Shown here piece by piece: positions 1 to 5,957 of a DNA stretch of 7,084 nucleotides; the stretch's first letter is position 1; every line of letters starts with the position of its first letter. This DNA comes from JANPLD01 sp031426355 (lineage in GTDB: Bacteria > Pseudomonadota > Alphaproteobacteria > Rickettsiales > UBA8987). A model generated the notes under the pieces. The model saw nothing but the letters and a program-made list of their open reading frames with translations. It did not search any database and was not told the DNA's origin. The translations under genes and the position numbers were made by a program. The stretch lies in the NCBI GenBank assembly GCA_031426355.1, contig JANPLD010000074.1, forward strand, positions 1 through 7,084, given 5' to 3'.

Positions 1-2
1 CA

Positions 3-1214
3 AAGATAAAAGCGCCAAAAATGGTTTATGTAGGTGGTGAGGAAATGACCCACTATACTATGGGTTTGATAATGAATAAATGGATCGAGCCAAATATTGA
101 TATTTCCAACTGGGAATATTTTGATCTTTCCTGCAAGAATCGCGATAAAACTGAAGATAAGGTTTTGAAAGATATAATTGCCGCAGGTAAAAAAACCAAA
201 GTTGTATTTAAAGAGCCGACCATAACCCCAACAGAAGACCAGAAAAAAGAGATGGGTCTATCAAAAGCATGGGGCAGCCCTAATGGTGCTATGCGTAAAG
301 GCTGGAACGGCATTACCATAAGCCGTGATACCATCCATATAAATGGAATTGACCTTGGTTATAAAAATCCGGTTCTATTTGACAGGCACGCGGTTGGCGG
401 AGAATATTTTGCTGGTTCAAAGCTGGTGGGTAAGGGCAAGGTGGAAACAAAGTTTTATCCTGAAGATGGTTCAGCGCCTATTACAATTGATGAAAGGCAG
501 TTAAAGGATAATCAAACATCTGCCGTGTTCTACGATAATCCATATGATAATGTTTACCCGCTCGCTAATTATTTCTTTGAGCGTTCACTCAAAGCTAAAG
601 TTGTTCCATATATTGTTACCAAGAAAACCGTTTTCAAATGGCAGGAGCCTTTCTGGCAGATAATGAAGGAAGTTTTTGACCGTGATTTTAAAGATAGATT
701 TATCCAGACCGGCTTGATTAAAAAAGGTGAGCTTGAACATCTTATATCTGATTCTGCTACCATGCAGATAATAAAATGGACACAAGGCGGCTTCTCAATG
801 GTAGCGCACAATTATGATGGTGACATGCTGACTGATGAAATCTCTCAAGTGCATAAATCTCCAGGGTTCATTTCTTCAAGCTTGATAGGTGTTCATAAAG
901 ATGGATCAATGATAAAAGAGTTTGAGGCCTCACACGGAACGGTTTCGGACATGTATAAAAAACATTTAAAAGGTGAGGAGACATCTCTCAATCCGCTTGG
1001 ATTAGTTTATGCACTAGTAGAAGCGCTTAATTATTCTGAAGAACTGGAAAATGGTTCGCAAGGTGAAATACATAAGTTCACAAAAGTAATGTATGACTCA
1101 ATCTGCAAATTAATGGTGGCAGGCAAAGGCACTCGCGATCTATGCGGACCATCAGGCTCAACAACGGAACAATTTATTGATTTGGTAGCAGAGGAAATCA
1201 GGAAAAATATTTAA
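3..1214 (+). CDS. icd: Isocitrate dehydrogenase, type II homodimeric, probably NAD+-dependent (5' end cut by window)
   Basis: Oxidatively decarboxylates isocitrate to 2-oxoglutarate in the TCA cycle (cytoplasm). The frame is open to the left edge. The first visible residues (KIKAPKMVYVGGEEMT) align with the usual KIKVxNPVVExDGDEMT start of the family, so the true start lies a few codons off-window and the ATG at 21 is internal. Numbering from that ATG, substrate-binding residues are SPNGAMR (86-92), R102, and R122 in DRHAVGGEY (equivalent to human IDH1 R132). The metal site is NYDGD (264-268) plus D272. Other family blocks are HGTV (305-308) and ETSLNP (320-325). Where human NADP-dependent IDH1 has Thr-Arg-His after HGTV, this protein has Ser-Asp-Met (309-311). 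Loss of the Arg-His pair that holds the 2'-phosphate, with Asp in its place, suggests NAD+ use; this is inference. About 400 residues is normal family length. The TAA stop is 1 base from the stop of the convergent gene. Family is certain; the cofactor is not. Confidence 0.93.
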   Translation, partial: KIKAPKMVYVGGEEMTHYTMGLIMNKWIEPNIDISNWEYFDLSCKNRDKTEDKVLKDIIAAGKKTKVVFKEPTITPTEDQKKEMGLSKAWGSPNGAMRKGWNGITISRDTIHINGIDLGYKNPVLFDRHAVGGEYFAGSKLVGKGKVETKFYPEDGSAPITIDERQLKDNQTSAVFYDNPYDNVYPLANYFFERSLKAKVVPYIVTKKTVFKWQEPFWQIMKEVFDRDFKDRFIQTGLIKKGELEHLISDSATMQIIKWTQGGFSMVAHNYDGDMLTDEISQVHKSPGFISSSLIGVHKDGSMIKEFEASHGTVSDMYKKHLKGEETSLNPLGLVYALVEALNYSEELENGSQGEIHKFTKVMYDSICKLMVAGKGTRDLCGPSGSTTEQFIDLVAEEIRKNI

Positions 1215-1215
1215 T

Positions 1216-2622
1216 TTACTTTCCTTTATCAAAACCTTTTCCGTCAAATATAAGTTCATTAACAAATCTGGTAACTAACGATAAATTGCCAACGTCAGTA
1301 TTTTCTAGCTCTTGCATATTTATTGGTGGATATCCACCATAAGATTTTGCAGCTTCCGCAAGTTTTTTTCCTGCTTTCAATAGATCTTCCTTTAATTTTG
1401 TATTATCACGGTAATCAGAGGCGCTGCTAAGTGCAGTTACAATTTCATTGCCGTCAATGATTTTATCATCGTTGGCATCCTTGATACCTATTGAGTTTAA
1501 CACATCTAAGGTCTCAATATCAATTAATGATAACGCCATTTTGGCATTCATCATTTTATTTTGTATCTCATTTTTATAATTTCCTTCTAGCTTGGTGCTG
1601 GTAGATGAATTGATCACTTTTTCGGAAAGAGATATCCTTGCTGTTTCATAAAATTCGGTTGGAAGACCAGAATTTAAAAGTTTATGAGGATCTAAAACAT
1701 CATATGCCGCTGCATATCTTCCTGCTCCTTCAGTAAGTGCTATCATTGCTAATTCTTTATGATTAGAAGAGGTAAGATTATTTGCATAAATTCTTAACAT
1801 GTCTGCCGAAGCATCAGAATCCCTGTTCTTTCTGAATGTATTTGCTAATAGTTCTTTACCATTCAAGTCATCTAGATTGTTGTTAAGTAGGTAATCTACA
1901 TTCTCACTTTTTATTAAATAATTTGCGCTTAATCCACTCACAATTGATATTGATTCAAGATAATTTTGGAAAGTAGCTCCTGAAGCTGAAGATATAAGGT
2001 CTCTATTGTTGTAAAGGGTTGTCAAGCTATCAAGCATATTTGCAGGTACGCCTTCATTTATTCTAGCGACGTTAAGCAGAATTTCTGTTGCATCCCTATT
2101 TCTAAATATATTTTCTAGATTTGCTTTATCTAATTTTGGAATATTCCTTTTTATTAGGTCTGTATTATTAAGTAATATATCTTTTAATCCCGAATCTTCC
2201 AAAATACTAAAATCATCTTTGCTGAATTTCTCAAAAGCAAACTTATAAAGTTGTTCTTTACTTTCGTTTGTTGTTATTAATGAAGCAAAATCAAAGCCAG
2301 GAAGCGCCAATTTAATATTGCTATAATTATTAAGGATGGTTGTAAAATCTCTTCTAGTTTCTAATTTGTTTACTAAGTCTGCTATTTGTTCAGGTTCTAA
2401 AGTACCAAAGTCTGGATTAAATAGGGTTATTTCAGGATATTTTTCAGATAGTTTTGTAAAAAGACGTTCATTATTTTTTATATATTCTGCTACATCTTTT
2501 CTGAATAAGATATCTTCAAAACCATATTTCTGTACCATTGAATCTATTACACTCGATGCATAAGTTTTTGCAAGAATATCAGGAATCAGTATTGAAAGAG
2601 TTGATTTTAATTTGTCATGCAA
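1216..2622 (-). CDS. Unrecognised helical repeat protein with one EF-hand-like loop (main body of a frameshifted gene)
   Basis: I do not recognise this family. The 468-codon frame has no signal peptide or membrane segment and is rich in Asn, Asp, Lys and Leu with predicted helices. A loose motif, two or three mostly hydrophobic residues then Asn-Asn, recurs at residues 50-51, 98-99, 152-153, 205-206, 247-248 and 281-282, suggesting a degenerate alpha-solenoid. Residues 382-393 form an EF-hand-like loop: D382, N384, D386, I389, D390 and E393 sit at positions 1, 3, 5, 8, 9 and 12, but Lys replaces the usual Gly at position 6. The only start in this frame is a TTG at 2620-2622 with no Shine-Dalgarno. 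The same frame stays open and protein-like upstream to a TGA at 2734-2736, so the TTG is probably not the real start; the gene most likely began at the ATG at 2826-2828 and was broken near 2703-2705. Restored length would be about 537 residues. GC looks lower than in flanking genes (sampled lines about 20-35%). Coding is well supported; function is unknown. Confidence 0.75.
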   Translation of the reverse strand: MHDKLKSTLSILIPDILAKTYASSVIDSMVQKYGFEDILFRKDVAEYIKNNERLFTKLSEKYPEITLFNPDFGTLEPEQIADLVNKLETRRDFTTILNNYSNIKLALPGFDFASLITTNESKEQLYKFAFEKFSKDDFSILEDSGLKDILLNNTDLIKRNIPKLDKANLENIFRNRDATEILLNVARINEGVPANMLDSLTTLYNNRDLISSASGATFQNYLESISIVSGLSANYLIKSENVDYLLNNNLDDLNGKELLANTFRKNRDSDASADMLRIYANNLTSSNHKELAMIALTEGAGRYAAAYDVLDPHKLLNSGLPTEFYETARISLSEKVINSSTSTKLEGNYKNEIQNKMMNAKMALSLIDIETLDVLNSIGIKDANDDKIIDGNEIVTALSSASDYRDNTKLKEDLLKAGKKLAEAAKSYGGYPPINMQELENTDVGNLSLVTRFVNELIFDGKGFDKGK

Positions 2623-2699
2623 CTTATCTGCTTTAGGGTTTGATATTCCTAATTCTTCATCTCTTGGATATTTATCTTCTATCCATTTTGGTTTTATTA

Positions 2700-2828
2700 T
2701 TATTTCATTATAACCTTTTGTGCAAGCGCCGGATCATTCATCCATCCAGAAAATTTAGAATTTGGATCTGTTAAGCAGTCAAAACTATTTGTATTTTTAA
2801 TCTCGTTAAATATAGTTACGAAACCCAT
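2700..2828 (-). pseudogene. Detached N-terminal fragment (42 codons) of the EF-hand repeat protein
   Basis: An ATG at 2826-2828 opens a 42-codon frame beginning MGFVTIFNEIKN and ending ALAQKVIMK before a TAA at 2700-2702. The adjacent long frame, read upstream of its TTG, gives IIIKPKWIEDKYPRDEELG, which looks like normal protein up to the same place. Adding one A to the AAA run (TTT at 2703-2705 on the + strand) joins them as KVIMK-IIIKPKW in one frame of about 537 codons. The AAGGA at 2831-2835 is only 2 bases from the ATG, closer than usual for a Shine-Dalgarno. The shift is -1 and no X_XXY_YYZ slippery heptamer is present at the junction, so a mutation or sequencing error is more likely than programmed frameshifting. 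Without the shift this would be a free 42-residue peptide of no known family. Confidence 0.6.
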
Positions 2829-2848
2829 ATTCCTTAATTATTGATTTA

Positions 2849-2884
2849 TAATCATTATATAATAAAATTATTAATTAATGATTA
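2849..2884. repeat. Two 9-bp palindromes TAATCATTA / TAATGATTA
   Basis: TAATCATTA (2849-2857) and TAATGATTA (2876-2884) are perfect reverse complements, 18 bases apart, and each is itself a palindrome around its centre base. They lie just upstream of the minus-strand ATG at 2828, and the first overlaps a TATAAT-like -10 hexamer (2854-2859, minus strand). A paired operator is possible, but the region is extremely AT-rich and chance is a serious alternative. Confidence 0.3.
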
Positions 2885-2904
2885 ACACAAAGCCTTTTAT
2901 CTTA

Positions 2905-2937
2905 ATAATAGGAAATTTATCTCCCAGATCCTATTAT
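2905..2937. repeat. 9-bp inverted repeat upstream of the rpoH promoter
   Basis: ATAATAGGA (2905-2913) and TCCTATTAT (2929-2937) form a perfect dyad with a 15-base loop. Inside it, ATCT-CCC-AGAT (2919-2929) is a second small hairpin that competes for one base. Neither strand has a T-run after the stem, so it is not a standard terminator. It ends 30 bases before the TTGACT of the proposed rpoH promoter, where an upstream operator would lie. No regulator can be named. Confidence 0.4.
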
Positions 2938-2967
2938 CTATATGCTCCAATTTTGTTCCAATAATAC

Positions 2968-2996
2968 TTGACTAAATAAGTTGGTTATTGTATTAA
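2968..2996 (+). promoter_or_regulatory. Candidate sigma-70-type promoter of rpoH
   Basis: TTGACT (2968-2973) is followed after exactly 17 bases by TATTAA (2991-2996), which matches 5/6 and 4/6 of the vegetative hexamers. Transcription would begin near 3003 and give a leader of about 74 bases. The CTTGAC core could also resemble the -35 part of alphaproteobacterial heat-shock promoters, but no matching C-rich -10 element is seen. Confidence 0.5.
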
Positions 2997-3050
2997 TGCT
3001 TCATAGGTTAGAGTTTTTAATATTCTTAAAAGTTAGCTGTAGCCTACTAC

Positions 3051-3072
3051 ATAACCACATAAGGAGGGTTAT
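3051..3072 (+). promoter_or_regulatory. rpoH Shine-Dalgarno enclosed in a small hairpin
   Basis: AAGGAGG (3061-3067) lies 9 bases before the ATG at 3077, a near-ideal ribosome binding site that fixes the rpoH start. It is flanked by a perfect inverted repeat, ATAACC (3051-3056) and GGTTAT (3067-3072), with a 10-base loop containing most of the Shine-Dalgarno. TAACC (3052-3056) could instead pair with GGTTA (3006-3010) near the predicted transcript start, giving two exclusive folds. Temperature control of rpoH translation is known in other bacteria; whether this weak 6-bp stem does that is inference. Confidence 0.5.
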
Positions 3073-3076
3073 ATTT

Positions 3077-3958
3077 ATGTCGAAGAATACTTTACCTGTA
3101 ATACAGGAGTATGGTTTAACCAAGTATATGGACGAGATCAGTAAATTCCCGGTTCTGGAAGAAAAAGAAGAATATATGCTGGCCGTTCGCTATAAAGAGC
3201 ATGGCGATGTTAACGCGGCTCACAAATTAGTTACCAGTCACCTTCGTTTAGTTGTTAAAATGGCGATGAAATTCCGTGGTTATGGATTACCTATGAATGA
3301 TGTTATAAGTGAAGGTAATATTGGCCTTATGACAGCCGTTAAAAAGTTCGAACCTTCAAAAGGTTTCCGCCTGTCCACTTATGCGATGTGGTGGATAAAA
3401 GCTTCGATAAATGAGTTCGTGCTTAAATCATGGTCGATTGTGAAAGTCGGCACTTCTGCTGCGCAGAAAAAATTATTCTATAATTTGAAAAGGCTTAAAA
3501 ACCAGCTTTCAGATGATAAATCATCTTCCATTTTAAGTGATAGTACGGCTGACCTTATCGCTGAAAATTTGGATGTTACTGCTGCCGAAGTTAAAGATAT
3601 GGATAATCTGATGATGGGCGGTTTAGGTAGCTCCCTCAACGTAAATATGTACGAAGAAGGTGATGGCGACAAGATCGATTTTGTTGAGGATGAATCTGCC
3701 AATCAGGAAGTAGTTCTTGGTAATCAGGAAGAGTTTGACCATAACAGTTCACTTTTATCTGAAGCTATGAAAAACCTGACTGACAGGGAAAAAGACATAT
3801 TGAAAAAACGCAGGCTTCGTGAAAACCCATTAACTCTGGAAGATATAAGCCAGCAATACGGTGTTTCCCGCGAACGTGTACGCCAGATTGAGAACAGGGC
3901 GTTTGAAAAGTTGCAGTCTTTCATCGTTCCGTTAGCAAGAAAGGCCGCTACGGCTTGA
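3077..3958 (+). CDS. rpoH: RNA polymerase heat-shock sigma factor, sigma-32 (RpoH)
   Basis: Directs RNA polymerase to heat-shock promoters for chaperone and protease genes. The 293 residues match normal RpoH length. Region 1.2 is near residues 9-40. Region 2 covers about 46-120, with the core-binding segment DVISEGNIGLM (75-85) and the -10 recognition helix RLSTYAMWWIKASI (98-111). The RpoH box, QKKLFYNLKR (130-139), is diagnostic and separates this protein from the vegetative sigma factor. Region 4 (about 225-285) holds the -35-binding helix-turn-helix LTLEDISQQYGVSRERVRQI (252-271). The start at 3077 is chosen for its AAGGAGG and because family homology begins there; an in-frame TTG at 2981 falls inside the proposed promoter. 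It is transcribed divergently from the broken EF-hand gene and probably alone, since an inverted repeat and a gap of 63 bases follow it. Promoter, upstream dyad and leader hairpin suggest control at both transcription and translation. Confidence 0.96.
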   Translation: MSKNTLPVIQEYGLTKYMDEISKFPVLEEKEEYMLAVRYKEHGDVNAAHKLVTSHLRLVVKMAMKFRGYGLPMNDVISEGNIGLMTAVKKFEPSKGFRLSTYAMWWIKASINEFVLKSWSIVKVGTSAAQKKLFYNLKRLKNQLSDDKSSSILSDSTADLIAENLDVTAAEVKDMDNLMMGGLGSSLNVNMYEEGDGDKIDFVEDESANQEVVLGNQEEFDHNSSLLSEAMKNLTDREKDILKKRRLRENPLTLEDISQQYGVSRERVRQIENRAFEKLQSFIVPLARKAATA

Positions 3959-3977
3959 GATAAGAGTATTTGTTTTG

Positions 3978-4011
3978 TTTTATATCTGGATAAGTATATA
4001 CAGATATAAAA
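3978..4011 (+). repeat. 11-bp inverted repeat between rpoH and the FAD hydroxylase
   Basis: TTTTATATCTG (3978-3988) and CAGATATAAAA (4001-4011) are perfect reverse complements around a 12-base loop. The stem starts 19 bases after the rpoH stop and ends 10 bases before the next ATG. It is AT-rich (2 G-C pairs) and no T-run follows on the + strand, so it is at best a weak terminator for rpoH. It could equally be a processing or regulatory structure in the leader of the next gene. Confidence 0.5.
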
Positions 4012-4021
4012 ATATAATTTC

Positions 4022-5257
4022 ATGAATAATCTGATCATATACGGCGGCGGTTTTACAGGCTTAACAGCGACTTTAGCATTTGCTAAGTTCATGGATAAGA
4101 TCACCCTTATTGAGCCATTTACGCTCGCAGAAAAACCTCGTAACGGTAAAGATGATAGAACCACGGCACTTTCGGCCCAGAGTAAAAGATTCATGGAAAG
4201 TGTTGGCCTGTGGCAAGAGATAGCAGACTTCGCCGGCGAAATAAATGATATCAAAATAGTTGATAATGATCTGGTAAATGGTGATTCACTTCTCAAGCTT
4301 GATTTCGCATCATCTGATGCAGGTAATGATCCTATGGGTTATATAGTTGAGAATAATATCTTCAGGCAGAACATAATAAATAAGATCAGAAGTTTACCGA
4401 ATGTTGAAATAATTGAAGGGCAAAAAATAGTTGAGGTTAAAAATGAGCCTAACTGCGTTAATATAAAGCTGGAGGCTAATAACTTTCGCACTCTGGAAAC
4501 TCAAGGAACCGCTAAAAGTTCTGAATCCGCCAGAACATTAAGTTCAAAATTACTTCTCGCTGTTGATGGTAAAAATTCTTTTGTAAAGAAGTATCTGATG
4601 ATCAGGTCTATTGAGAAAGATTACAACCAGAGCGCTATAACATTCTGTATCAAACACCAGAAATCCCATCGTCAGACGGCAATTGAAAGATTTACACCTA
4701 CTGGCCCGTTTGCTGTACTGCCTCTAAAGGAAGAGAATTACTCTTCTGTAGTATGGACCATTCCAAGGCATCTTGCCGAAATTTATATGAATATGAATCA
4801 AAGCCGCTTTACTGAAGAAGTAAAAAGAAGACTTGGTGATGACCTTGGTAATTTTGAATTTGCCGGCGACAAGAATTGTTATCCACTGAAATTAAGATAC
4901 TCAAATAAATATTACCAGCACCGCGTAGTTTTCGCTGGGGATTCCGCTCATTCAATTCACCCGATTGCAGGGCAGGGGTTCAACCAAGGCGTAAGGGATC
5001 TATCGCTTTTAACTAAGCTTGTGAAAGAAAATTACCAGCTTGGCCTTGATATAGGTGATGATAATATTTTAAAAAAATATGAAAGGACTAGGGTTGCAGA
5101 TAACATGCAGATGATCGCAATGACAGATGTTATAAACTCATTATTTTCTAACAGCAGCAATATTGTACGCCTCGCCAGAAGGTTCGGTATCGCGGGTGTT
5201 GACAGAATGAAGCCTTTAAAAAAGTTTTTTGTTAAAAGAGCGAGTGGGAAGATTTGA
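4022..5257 (+). CDS. UbiH/UbiF/COQ6-family FAD-dependent hydroxylase, probably ubiquinone biosynthesis
   Basis: A flavoprotein monooxygenase that most likely adds a hydroxyl group to the ring of a ubiquinone precursor at the inner face of the membrane. At 411 residues its length is normal. The N-terminal dinucleotide-binding motif is IIYGGGFTGL (5-14). DDRTTALS (44-51) is the signature of the UbiH/COQ6 group. The mid-motif AVDGKNS (180-186) and the FAD-binding GDSAHSIHPIAGQGFNQG (306-323) complete the family set. Which ring position it acts on cannot be told, because alphaproteobacteria use UbiH, UbiF, UbiL or UbiM types. A hydrophilic stretch at about residues 156-175 looks like an insertion before the mid-motif and is encoded by an imperfect palindrome. 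No Shine-Dalgarno precedes the ATG; the 10 bases between the inverted repeat and the start are only A, T and one C. The next gene overlaps by 4 bases (TTGA), so the two are probably co-transcribed. Confidence 0.88.
   Translation: MNNLIIYGGGFTGLTATLAFAKFMDKITLIEPFTLAEKPRNGKDDRTTALSAQSKRFMESVGLWQEIADFAGEINDIKIVDNDLVNGDSLLKLDFASSDAGNDPMGYIVENNIFRQNIINKIRSLPNVEIIEGQKIVEVKNEPNCVNIKLEANNFRTLETQGTAKSSESARTLSSKLLLAVDGKNSFVKKYLMIRSIEKDYNQSAITFCIKHQKSHRQTAIERFTPTGPFAVLPLKEENYSSVVWTIPRHLAEIYMNMNQSRFTEEVKRRLGDDLGNFEFAGDKNCYPLKLRYSNKYYQHRVVFAGDSAHSIHPIAGQGFNQGVRDLSLLTKLVKENYQLGLDIGDDNILKKYERTRVADNMQMIAMTDVINSLFSNSSNIVRLARRFGIAGVDRMKPLKKFFVKRASGKI
4506..4545 (+). repeat. Imperfect 40-bp palindrome inside the hydroxylase gene
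   Basis: GAAC (4506-4509) pairs with GTTC (4542-4545) and GTTCTG (4518-4523) pairs with CAGAAC (4531-4536) around a 7-base loop, with an asymmetric internal loop between. It encodes about residues 162-175 (GTAKSSESARTLSS), a Ser/Thr/Ala-rich stretch that appears to be extra relative to the family. In-frame palindromic elements inside genes are known in Rickettsia (RPE); identity with any named element cannot be shown here. Confidence 0.35.
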
Positions 5258-5955
5258 AAACACGTATAGCAAAATTTATATCACAGTGCGGCGTTGCTTC
5301 ACGCAGGAAGGCCGAAGAGCTTATATTGCAGGGCTTGGTAACGCTTAATGGTAAAACAGTTGAAGAGTTCGCCACCTTTGTTGAAGAGGGTGATGAAATT
5401 GTTGTGGATGGCAAAAAGATAGAGATGCCATCTGAAAAAAGGGTGTGGATATTCTATAAGCCACGCGGTGTGGTTTGCACCAGAAGTGATGAGCTTGGCC
5501 GTGAAACCATTTATGACATTTTGCCGGAAAGTTTTAAGAACTATCATTATGTCGGCAGGCTTGATCTTAACTCTGAAGGGCTGCTGCTTATTACAAATAG
5601 CTCTGATGTTAAAACTTTTTATGAGCATCCCTCAAATAAGCTCCCGCGCGTTTATGAGGCAAGGGTTTTCGGCGAAATGAAAAACCTTGGCATCCTAAGC
5701 CGTGATTTTCAGATATTTAAAGTTCCTGATGAAGAGACCGGAAAGCTTATGCTTTATTCTGCAAAGATAGAAGCGATAAAAATAAGTGACGATAGTAAAA
5801 ACCATTGGCTGAGATTTACTTTAAAAGAAGGAAAAAATAGGGAAATAAGGAGAATTTGCCAGCATTTTGGCCTGTCAGTTTCTAAACTGAAACGTATTAA
5901 GTTCGGGGAATTTCTTTTAGGTAATCTGGAGCCGGGAAAATTTGTTGAAGCTTGA
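5254..5955 (+). CDS. rluB: RluB-like rRNA pseudouridine synthase (RsuA/RluB/RluF family)
   Basis: Converts a specific rRNA uridine to pseudouridine during ribosome assembly. The 233 residues begin with an S4 RNA-binding domain (about 2-60; ISQCGVASRRKAEELI at 9-24), which excludes the S4-less RluE type. The catalytic domain has the family motif VGRLDLNSEGLLLITN (100-115), with D104 as the nucleophile. It is followed by HPSNKLPRVYEARVFG (125-140), which looks like RluB (23S rRNA helix 89 region, U2605 in E. coli). EGKNREIRR (192-200) and LKRIKFGEF (212-220) are the usual C-terminal motifs. The start is a TTG whose last two bases begin the TGA of the hydroxylase gene (TTGA overlap), with a weak GGGAAG upstream, so translation is probably coupled. 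An ATG start is absent, but homology begins at this position. Target site by resemblance only; RsuA (16S) is the alternative. The gene ends 2 bases from the convergent flavoprotein gene. Confidence 0.88.
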   Translation: MKTRIAKFISQCGVASRRKAEELILQGLVTLNGKTVEEFATFVEEGDEIVVDGKKIEMPSEKRVWIFYKPRGVVCTRSDELGRETIYDILPESFKNYHYVGRLDLNSEGLLLITNSSDVKTFYEHPSNKLPRVYEARVFGEMKNLGILSRDFQIFKVPDEETGKLMLYSAKIEAIKISDDSKNHWLRFTLKEGKNREIRRICQHFGLSVSKLKRIKFGEFLLGNLEPGKFVEA

Positions 5956-5957
5956 TT

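Noticed and set aside
1200..1225. Terminator between icd and the EF-hand gene
   Set aside because: AGGAAA/TTTCCT is only 6 bp with a 14-base AT loop and no clean T-run, too weak to call as a terminator.
2336..2563. 75-codon plus-strand frame inside the EF-hand gene
   Set aside because: It is the antisense shadow of a long coding frame and has no ribosome binding site or family match.
2700..2736. Programmed -1 ribosomal frameshift joining the two parts of the EF-hand gene
   Set aside because: The bases around the junction (GTT ATA ATG AAA TAA) contain no X_XXY_YYZ heptamer and no strong downstream stem is evident; a one-base loss explains it better.
2847..2863. Plus-strand TATAAT words (2847-2852 and 2858-2863) as promoters
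   Set aside because: The stretch is almost all A and T, no TTGACA-like hexamer sits at proper distance, and such words are expected by chance.
2981..3076. Extended N-terminus of RpoH from a TTG at 2981
   Set aside because: The extra 32 residues are not RpoH-like, the TTG lies inside the proposed -35/-10 spacer, and an ideal AAGGAGG fixes the start at 3077.
3724..4296. 190-codon minus-strand frame over the end of rpoH and start of the hydroxylase
   Set aside because: It runs antisense to two clearly recognised genes, spans the inverted repeat between them, and its translation resembles no protein.
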